Made by a program: the position numbers and the translations under genes
The notes under the pieces: model-generated
Database searches by the model: none
What the model was told of the DNA's origin: nothing
Seen by the model: only the letters and a program-made list of their open reading frames with translations
NCBI GenBank assembly: GCA_964408795.1
Contig: CAYPAW010000002.1
Coordinates: forward strand, 1-64,000
Direction of reading: 5' to 3'
DNA length: 64,000 bases
Source: JABMQB01 sp964408795
GTDB taxonomy: Bacteria; Bacteroidota; Bacteroidia; Bacteroidales; Prolixibacteraceae
In this document: one piece after another, positions 58,594 to 64,000 of the stretch
How the letters are laid out: each line of letters starts with the position of its first letter
Position numbering within the stretch: position 1 is the stretch's first letter

Positions 58594-59631
58594 GTGAATG
58601 GAAAAATCGGCGCGGTTATTCACCAAAAAGAACGCAGGTTGAAAAAAAAATTTCTCAATGCACTGAAATACCTTGCTTTTTTTGCGATTGGAGCGATTCT
58701 ATTCTGGTTACTATACAAAGATCTGGATATTAACCAATTAAAAGCGGTACTAGCGAACGATGTCCAATACTTTTGGATCTGGGTTGCTCTTTTTCTGGGA
58801 TTATTAAGCCACATAAGCCGTTCGTTGCGGTGGAATCTTATGATTGAGCCATTGAGTCACAAACCCCGTCTTTTGAACACTTTTCTGGCGGTCATGACCG
58901 GCTACTTAATGAATCTTGTGCTCCCCCGTATGGGCGAAATTACCCGATGTGGAATTCTGTCCAGGTACGAAAAATTATCGTTCGCTCAATTAGTGGGAAC
59001 CGTTGTTACAGAACGCCTTATCGATCTATTGATGTTGATGTTCTTTACCCTGATGGTGGGGATCACACAGTTTGGCCAATTGCTGGGATTCCTTCATAAA
59101 AATCCGGGCATTGAAAAAAACATCGTTTCCATTCTCACCTCTCCTGTTTTGTGGATCGGATTGGCCGTGATTTTTATTCTTGCCGTGATTTACCGGAAAA
59201 CCTTAAAGCACACCCTTCTGTTCCGAAAGGTTGATCAGGCCATTTCTCTGTTCAAGGAAGGATTTATTTCCGTACGCACCATGAAAAAGAAATGGGCATT
59301 TATCGGCCATTCGTTTTTTATCTGGCTGATGTATTACCTCATGCTTTATGTTGTCTTTTTCTCTTTTGATTTTACCCGCGGTCTCCCCCCATTGGCCGGA
59401 CTAACCACCTTTGTTCTGGCGAGTTTCGGTATGGTTGCCCCGGTGCAGGGGGGTATTGGAGCCTGGCACTTCATGGCTATGGAAGCCCTTTCAATATACG
59501 GTGTGCCAATCGACGAGGGGAAAATTTTTGCACTGGTGGCACATGCAACCATGAATGCCATGGTGATTGTGGTGGGATTGCTTTCCTTTTTGCTTCTACC
59601 CTTCGTAAACCGCCGGGCAAATGCCGGATAA
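58594..59631 (+). CDS. Lysylphosphatidylglycerol synthase TM-type / flippase-like membrane protein
   Basis: 345 residues, about eight membrane segments, of the UPF0104/DUF7-like family of MprF transmembrane-type proteins. Diagnostic segments are ISRSLRWNLMIEPL, FLAVMTGYLMNLVLPRMGEITRCGIL and GMVAPVQGGIGAWHFMAMEAL. There is no soluble transferase domain, so only the flippase-like membrane part is present; the lipid moved is unknown. The start is uncertain: GTG at 58594 is used, and a TTG at 58639 (KKKFLNALKY) is possible. Divergent from ksgA. Confidence 0.85.
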   Translation: MNGKIGAVIHQKERRLKKKFLNALKYLAFFAIGAILFWLLYKDLDINQLKAVLANDVQYFWIWVALFLGLLSHISRSLRWNLMIEPLSHKPRLLNTFLAVMTGYLMNLVLPRMGEITRCGILSRYEKLSFAQLVGTVVTERLIDLLMLMFFTLMVGITQFGQLLGFLHKNPGIEKNIVSILTSPVLWIGLAVIFILAVIYRKTLKHTLLFRKVDQAISLFKEGFISVRTMKKKWAFIGHSFFIWLMYYLMLYVVFFSFDFTRGLPPLAGLTTFVLASFGMVAPVQGGIGAWHFMAMEALSIYGVPIDEGKIFALVAHATMNAMVIVVGLLSFLLLPFVNRRANAG

Positions 59632-59713
59632 AGGGAAATCCCGGTGCATTTTCCTGGTCCCTGCTTTTTTTCATTGAAAGGAGAATCGTAATTTTACAGG
59701 CAAACAGCCATCC

Positions 59714-60967
59714 ATGAATACGGAGTTTTTTATTGCAAAACGACTCTTCGGGGACAAAGAAAATCAACATTTTGTTTCCAGAAGAATTATCAACATTGCG
59801 CTGGTAAGCATCGTGCTAAGCCTGGTTGCAATGATTGTCTCCGTCGCTGTAATTACCGGATTTAAAGATGAAGTAAGAAATAAAGTAGTTGGCTTTGGGG
59901 GACACATCCGAATCATCCACTACGATTCCAATCTTTCAGCGGAAACACAGCCTGTTTCAAAAAACCAGGACTTCCTTCCCTCTCTGGAAAAACTGGAGTT
60001 GATTTCACACATTCAGGTTTTTGCTACCAAACCCGGGATCATCAAAACCCAGGATCATATTGAGGGAGTTGTTGTGAAAGGCGTGGATCCCGGGTATGAC
60101 TGGAATTTTTTTTCCCGATACCTGGTGAAAGGCCAGATACCTCCGATCAACGATTCTGTCCGGATAAACGAAATCCTGATCTCAGAAAAAACATCAAAAC
60201 TGCTGACTTTGGATATCGGGGAAGATGTCTATGTTTATTTTATTAACGAAGACCGCCGGACACCCAATATCCGAAACTTTACAATCAGTGGTATCTTCAA
60301 TACCGGACTGGAAGAATTTGACCGTCTGTTTATTCTTGCCGATATAAAACACATTCAACGTCTTAACAGGTGGACTCCGGATCAGGTCAGTGGCTTCGAG
60401 ATTAATATCCGCAACTTTAAAGACCTGGATCGTGCCGAATATCTGATCAGGGATAGGGTGATTGCGTATGATCAGGAAGAGGGGGAATCGTTGCGCACCG
60501 AAAATATCCTGCGCAAATATCCCCAGATTTTCGACTGGCTTTCACTCCTCGACATGAATGTCTGGGTTCTGCTGATCCTGATGACGCTTGTTGCCGGGAT
60601 CAATATGATTTCCGGGTTGCTGGTATTGATGCTTGAAAGAAGCACCATGATTGGCATCCTTAAATCGTTGGGTAGCCCGGACCACAGCATCCGGAAGGTT
60701 TTTCTTTACCTCTCGGGATTTCTTATTTCCCGGGGATTGGTATGGGGTAATATCATCGGGGTCGTGCTCATCCTGCTCCAGAAATATTTTAAACTGATGC
60801 CCCTGGATGCAGCGTCTTATTATGTATCCTCTGTTCCTGTGCATCTTTCGTTGTTGCACCTTGTACTTCTCAATCTCGGAACCATGGCAGCCGTTCTGAT
60901 GATGCTGCTGATCCCGGGGTCCTTCATTAGCAAGATCTCTCCGGATAAAACCCTGCAGTTTGAATAA
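59714..60967 (+). CDS. ABC transporter permease, LolC/LolE type
   Basis: 417 residues, FtsX fold. N-terminal membrane helix in IINIALVSIVLSLVAMIVSVAVITGF, a large periplasmic domain (about 60-275), then three C-terminal helices with MTLVAGINMISGLLVLMLERSTMIGILKSLGSPD, the coupling segment of LolC/E. In relatives this complex frees lipoproteins from the inner membrane. No LolD ATPase is adjacent. It converges on the transglycosylase gene with only six bases between stops, and a terminator-like hairpin lies inside that opposing gene. Confidence 0.9.
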   Translation: MNTEFFIAKRLFGDKENQHFVSRRIINIALVSIVLSLVAMIVSVAVITGFKDEVRNKVVGFGGHIRIIHYDSNLSAETQPVSKNQDFLPSLEKLELISHIQVFATKPGIIKTQDHIEGVVVKGVDPGYDWNFFSRYLVKGQIPPINDSVRINEILISEKTSKLLTLDIGEDVYVYFINEDRRTPNIRNFTISGIFNTGLEEFDRLFILADIKHIQRLNRWTPDQVSGFEINIRNFKDLDRAEYLIRDRVIAYDQEEGESLRTENILRKYPQIFDWLSLLDMNVWVLLILMTLVAGINMISGLLVLMLERSTMIGILKSLGSPDHSIRKVFLYLSGFLISRGLVWGNIIGVVLILLQKYFKLMPLDAASYYVSSVPVHLSLLHLVLLNLGTMAAVLMMLLIPGSFISKISPDKTLQFE

Positions 60968-60973
60968 AAAAAA

Positions 60974-62440
60974 TCAGATGGGTATTACGTTGACGTAATG
61001 CTGGTAATTGCTCAGTACTTTTTGCACATACTCATACGGTTCTTCTCCCCGGCAATACCCCCACTTTACCTCGGGGGTTTTTATGTATTTCTCCAGGGAC
61101 TTATTCAACAGGTAATAATCGACATTATCCTTCCATGTCAAAGGATCCTTTCCGTATTTTTCTGCCAGCCGCTGGGCATCTTTCACGTGTCCTAATCCTA
61201 CATTGAATGAGGCAAGCACAAAATGTATGCGTTCCGTTGAATCGGTAACAGTAGGTTCGAAATAATCATCCAACCAGGTAAGGAGGCGTACTCCTCCGGA
61301 TATATTCTGAGCCGGATCGGTTACATCTTCCACTCCAAAGGTTTCGGCCGTGGAAGGCATCAGTTGCATCAGGCCCTGGGCTCCCGACCAGGAATCTGCC
61401 TCCGGAAAGAATCTTGATTCAACGTAAATAATGGAAGAAATCAGTCGCCAGTCCCATTGATGCTCAGCAGCTATCCCCTTTATTAATTCATCGTATTCCG
61501 AAATTTTACCTCCGCTTATGCTATGGTAATCACTTGCCACCCTGTGTTTGGAACGGGGACTCAGAAAGTACCGCTGGTACAAAATCCGGAAAGCAACTGT
61601 TCCCTTGAATTCGCGAAGCCATTCGTTGAGATATTGAAGCCATTCGTCCTCTCCCTTTCTCACAGCCCATGCTATATTTTGCAGAAAACTCACGGGGGTC
61701 GAAATATCAATGTTCGGATAATAGGTTTTATTCACCCTGGCTACGTTTTCATCACAAATCGTATAGTCGATTTCCCCTTTCGCCACGAGGCCTACCAATC
61801 TTTCCACGCCATAGATGGTATCTTCAACAATATGTATAGGTTGCCCAATTTCTTCCGACAAGCTTTGAAGTCTTTGGTAATAGGCAGTATTTTTCTGCAC
61901 ATGAATGGTTTTCCCTCCAAGGTCCAGTTGATTTCGAATAATCAGCGTGTCCATTTCTTCTGCGTTCCTATTCTGCCAGTTATCCGGCAATCGCTGCACC
62001 AGAACCTGCCTTGTTTGTTCCAGAGGTTCTGTAAAATCCACTTTTTCACTACGTTCCCTTGTGACCGTAAGGTTTTTGGCAATCATATCGTAGCGGCCTT
62101 CGAGGAGTCCGTCAAAGGTTTCTTCCAGGTTGTTGCTAACCACAATATCGAGCTTGACATCCATTGTTTCTGCCAATGCCCGGAGCATCTCATACGTATA
62201 TCCCATGGGAACAGCCCGGTAGACAAAATAGTTGGTGGAGTTATAATCCACGACAACCCGTAATCTCTTGTTTGCAAGGATCCTCTGAAGTATGGTACTT
62301 CCTGTTTTGTCCGATGCATCCTCTAATTCCCGGGTCCTATGATGACACGAAGTACCCGACAATAAAAACACAAATACCAGGAATAGATGAATACAACCTC
62401 TTTTCCCTGCTTTCATTTTTTCTATTAATTCCTTAGTCAT
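60974..62440 (-). CDS. Membrane-bound lytic murein transglycosylase, MltF-like
   Basis: 488 residues. A lipoprotein signal (ends FVFVFLLSGTSC) is followed by a periplasmic SBP-type (family 3) domain at about 60-300 and a SLT transglycosylase domain at about 320-440, with catalytic Glu in IYVESRFFPEA and the conserved GAQGLMQLMPSTAETFG. MltF cuts glycan strands and leaves anhydro-muropeptides; the SBP part may sense a ligand. The ATG at 62440 overlaps the stop of the upstream porin; a second ATG at 62416 begins the signal peptide directly and is equally plausible. An intact gene. Confidence 0.92.
   Translation of the reverse strand: MTKELIEKMKAGKRGCIHLFLVFVFLLSGTSCHHRTRELEDASDKTGSTILQRILANKRLRVVVDYNSTNYFVYRAVPMGYTYEMLRALAETMDVKLDIVVSNNLEETFDGLLEGRYDMIAKNLTVTRERSEKVDFTEPLEQTRQVLVQRLPDNWQNRNAEEMDTLIIRNQLDLGGKTIHVQKNTAYYQRLQSLSEEIGQPIHIVEDTIYGVERLVGLVAKGEIDYTICDENVARVNKTYYPNIDISTPVSFLQNIAWAVRKGEDEWLQYLNEWLREFKGTVAFRILYQRYFLSPRSKHRVASDYHSISGGKISEYDELIKGIAAEHQWDWRLISSIIYVESRFFPEADSWSGAQGLMQLMPSTAETFGVEDVTDPAQNISGGVRLLTWLDDYFEPTVTDSTERIHFVLASFNVGLGHVKDAQRLAEKYGKDPLTWKDNVDYYLLNKSLEKYIKTPEVKWGYCRGEEPYEYVQKVLSNYQHYVNVIPI
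61058..61084 (+). terminator. Terminator-like hairpin within the 3' part of the opposing gene
   Basis: CCCCC (61058-61062), 10-base loop, GGGGG (61073-61077), then TTTTTAT. On the + strand it lies about 90 bases after the LolC/E-type stop, embedded in the antisense coding region of the MltF-like gene. A GC-rich 5-base stem with a T-run is compatible with an intrinsic terminator. Confidence 0.5.
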
Positions 62441-64000
62441 AAAATGTCCAGTCCACTCCAAGCCTGAAAGTCATTCGGTTCATAGGATAATGCAAAGCGG
62501 TAAAATATTCTCTGTTAAAAACATCGGATCCTACATTTATTAGCTTAAAAAACACCCTGGTCCTTTTCAGTTTCAAGCTTACATACGCATCAATATACGG
62601 ATAATTTCCTATCTCTTTTTCATTCTGAAGATGAAAAAATCCGGTTGCAGGGTTGTATGCATCGGCATAATAGCGGGTGTTAAACCGGGCATCCAGTCCG
62701 ATCTGCGAGTATAAAACCTTAGATATCAATAATTTGTAATAAACGCCCGCATAAGCAGAAAAATCCGGCAAGTGAATATAGGCTTCTGAAGAAGCTTTTT
62801 GAAAAAGCATCTTTGTATCCAACGTAAAATTTCCGAGGACAAATTTTTTATTGAGGTAAGCCGAGAAGATCAACAGTTCACTGTTGGTTTGAGAAGGGAT
62901 TCCGAGGGTATCGTTATACATAAAATTATTGATCAATGCATAATGAGCCCCCATCTCCAGATTTCTCATTGCCGATTTCACTTTTATTCCGGCCTGCATC
63001 CGTTGCTCATGGTGAAAGCTATTGTACCAGGTATAATGATTGGAGTTATACCTGTGCTGAAAATAGTCAGGAACCTTGTTTTCCAGATGAGCGGTTATTT
63101 CGACAGAGGCTGTTGAGTCCCTGAAAATTTTCAGGGGTTTATAAATCAATCCTGTAAATTTTGTTTGCCCGCTATGATACCCTGTGATATAAAAACGCCC
63201 GTCGAATTTCCAGTTCCAGAATTTCCCTGTTTCACGAAAAATTCCTGCTCCGACATAAATATCTGAATAGGTATCGGTAAAATATTCATCGCCTGAATAC
63301 CCGGGAATGCCAATTTTCACAAAATCGAATCCCAGGTAAGCTCGTTTCCCGAAACTGTACGTATTCTCAGGATTCTCCCATTGCTTTGCCTGCAGGATTC
63401 CGGTAAATTTATGAAACCGGACCGAGTCATGGGTTATGGAATCGTTGAGGGTAGCCGGGAGAAAAAATTCATTGTTCACTTCATCTTCCTCTTCTGTAAA
63501 CTGTCGCAGGTTTGTGGAATACTCCAGGTAATTCAAGAACGAAAAACGGGGACGAAAGAGAAGGGAATCGGCATTTTGTTTCTGGATAGCGACTTTCTCA
63601 TTCAGGGAATCGACGTAAGCGCCCACTCTGTATTCTGAAGTGGCAAAATAGTAATTGCTTCGATATTCCGAACGGGTATCAACCAGATTAAAAAGAATGA
63701 CATCCTCAAAAATCTGGCTGTCCTCTTTCATTCCACCGTTTTCATCGTTTCCGATGCGGTTTGAAACAAATCCCCCATGCATACTGTACAAATCAGTAAT
63801 GTAGGTGGAATAGAGCGATACAAAATTATTTTTGTGTTCCTGTTCAATGTATTGTCCCTGCGACCTCGCCTGATCGAATCTGAACGTGATATTCAAATCC
63901 GGATTGATATTCTGGGTATGCGATACATTGAACCTGGTTTCATTTTTTCGGTTTTTATTTTCACTCTGGCTATAATCCAGAAAAGTATAGGGAGTGGTTG
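62433..64000 (-). CDS. Putative porin, N-terminus beyond the window edge (partial)
   Basis: The visible 520 residues are the C-terminal part of an outer-membrane barrel of the Bacteroidota 'putative porin' type (Porin_10-like; my assignment). The frame stays open through the right edge, and in-frame residues before it include QNINPDLNITFRFDQARSQG and EHKNNFVSLYSTYITDLYSM, so an internal TTG is not the start. Strand-rich segments alternate with turns, and the sequence closes with RMTFRLGVDWTFYD, a typical final strand ending near an aromatic residue. It overlaps the MltF-like start by eight bases, so the two are co-translated. Substrate unknown. Confidence 0.8.
   Translation of the reverse strand, partial: TTPYTFLDYSQSENKNRKNETRFNVSHTQNINPDLNITFRFDQARSQGQYIEQEHKNNFVSLYSTYITDLYSMHGGFVSNRIGNDENGGMKEDSQIFEDVILFNLVDTRSEYRSNYYFATSEYRVGAYVDSLNEKVAIQKQNADSLLFRPRFSFLNYLEYSTNLRQFTEEEDEVNNEFFLPATLNDSITHDSVRFHKFTGILQAKQWENPENTYSFGKRAYLGFDFVKIGIPGYSGDEYFTDTYSDIYVGAGIFRETGKFWNWKFDGRFYITGYHSGQTKFTGLIYKPLKIFRDSTASVEITAHLENKVPDYFQHRYNSNHYTWYNSFHHEQRMQAGIKVKSAMRNLEMGAHYALINNFMYNDTLGIPSQTNSELLIFSAYLNKKFVLGNFTLDTKMLFQKASSEAYIHLPDFSAYAGVYYKLLISKVLYSQIGLDARFNTRYYADAYNPATGFFHLQNEKEIGNYPYIDAYVSLKLKRTRVFFKLINVGSDVFNREYFTALHYPMNRMTFRLGVDWTFYD

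Noticed and set aside
1..64000. tRNA/rRNA genes, CRISPR arrays, integrases, insertion sequences, phage genes
   Set aside because: No tRNA-like T-arm, regular repeat-spacer array, transposase or integrase motif was seen on either strand.

Overview
The window looks like a chromosomal stretch of a member of the Bacteroidota, most likely Bacteroidales or Marinilabiliales in the broad sense (inference). The reasons are: (1) many intergenic regions carry the Bacteroidota-type -7 box TAnnTTTG, sometimes with a TTG about 20 bases upstream; (2) Shine-Dalgarno sequences are mostly weak; (3) the gene order includes clusters common in this phylum (purH beside mreB-mreC-mreD-mrdA-rodA, and hpt-adk-obgE); (4) there are several phylum-typical outer-membrane beta-barrels (a PorV/PorQ-like protein, a helix-hairpin-helix barrel and a putative porin). 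I see no tRNA or rRNA gene, CRISPR array, integrase or intact insertion sequence. Most of the window is core genome, with one accessory carbohydrate block.

Layout. 0.3-1.9 kb: three small + strand genes (NifX-like domain, GNAT acetyltransferase, AlbA_2/Schlafen-type protein). 2.3-5.9 kb: exported alkaline phosphatase, then a bile-acid-type Na+ symporter overlapping a PlsC acyltransferase. 5.9-8.9 kb (minus): DEAD-box helicase, dprA and a small membrane protein. 9-13.7 kb: aroB, aroA, tadA and aspS. 13.8-22.9 kb (minus): plant-polysaccharide block. It holds a large glycosidase-like protein fused to a formylglycine-generating-enzyme (FGE)-like domain, a GH127 arabinofuranosidase, mannonate dehydratase uxuA, an SDR probably acting as fructuronate reductase, the decayed C-terminus of a sulfatase, and a GH10 xylanase. 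No SusC/SusD pair is present. 23-28.4 kb (minus): hpt-adk-obgE-PAP2-MutS-like ATPase-unknown gene, probably one operon.

28.6-34 kb (plus): purE, a two-gene outer-membrane set (PorV-like plus a barrel with a degenerate ComEA-like domain), a second acyltransferase and a HAD phosphatase. 34-37 kb (minus): recJ and an outer-membrane barrel protein. 37.4-43.8 kb: lysS, a DUF2817/M14-like peptidase, gpsA and pgi in mixed orientations. 43.9-47.4 kb: EamA transporter, PPK2 kinase, a PfkB-family kinase whose catalytic Asp is replaced by Val, and an ACP phosphodiesterase. 47.5-54.8 kb (minus): the cell-elongation operon mreB-mreC-mreD-mrdA-rodA with purH upstream. 54.9-64 kb: MacB-type permease, mgtE, ksgA, a flippase-like membrane protein, a LolC/E-type permease, an MltF-like transglycosylase and a putative porin cut off by the right edge.

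The most unusual points are the glycosidase/FGE fusion, the PfkB active-site substitution, the sulfatase remnant, two inverted copies of a palindrome-bearing intergenic repeat (near 21.3 and 28.5 kb), the outer-membrane barrel with a degenerate DNA-binding domain, and -7 boxes so close to start codons that the transcripts may be leaderless. I did not find a clear unknown multi-gene defence or mobile system.
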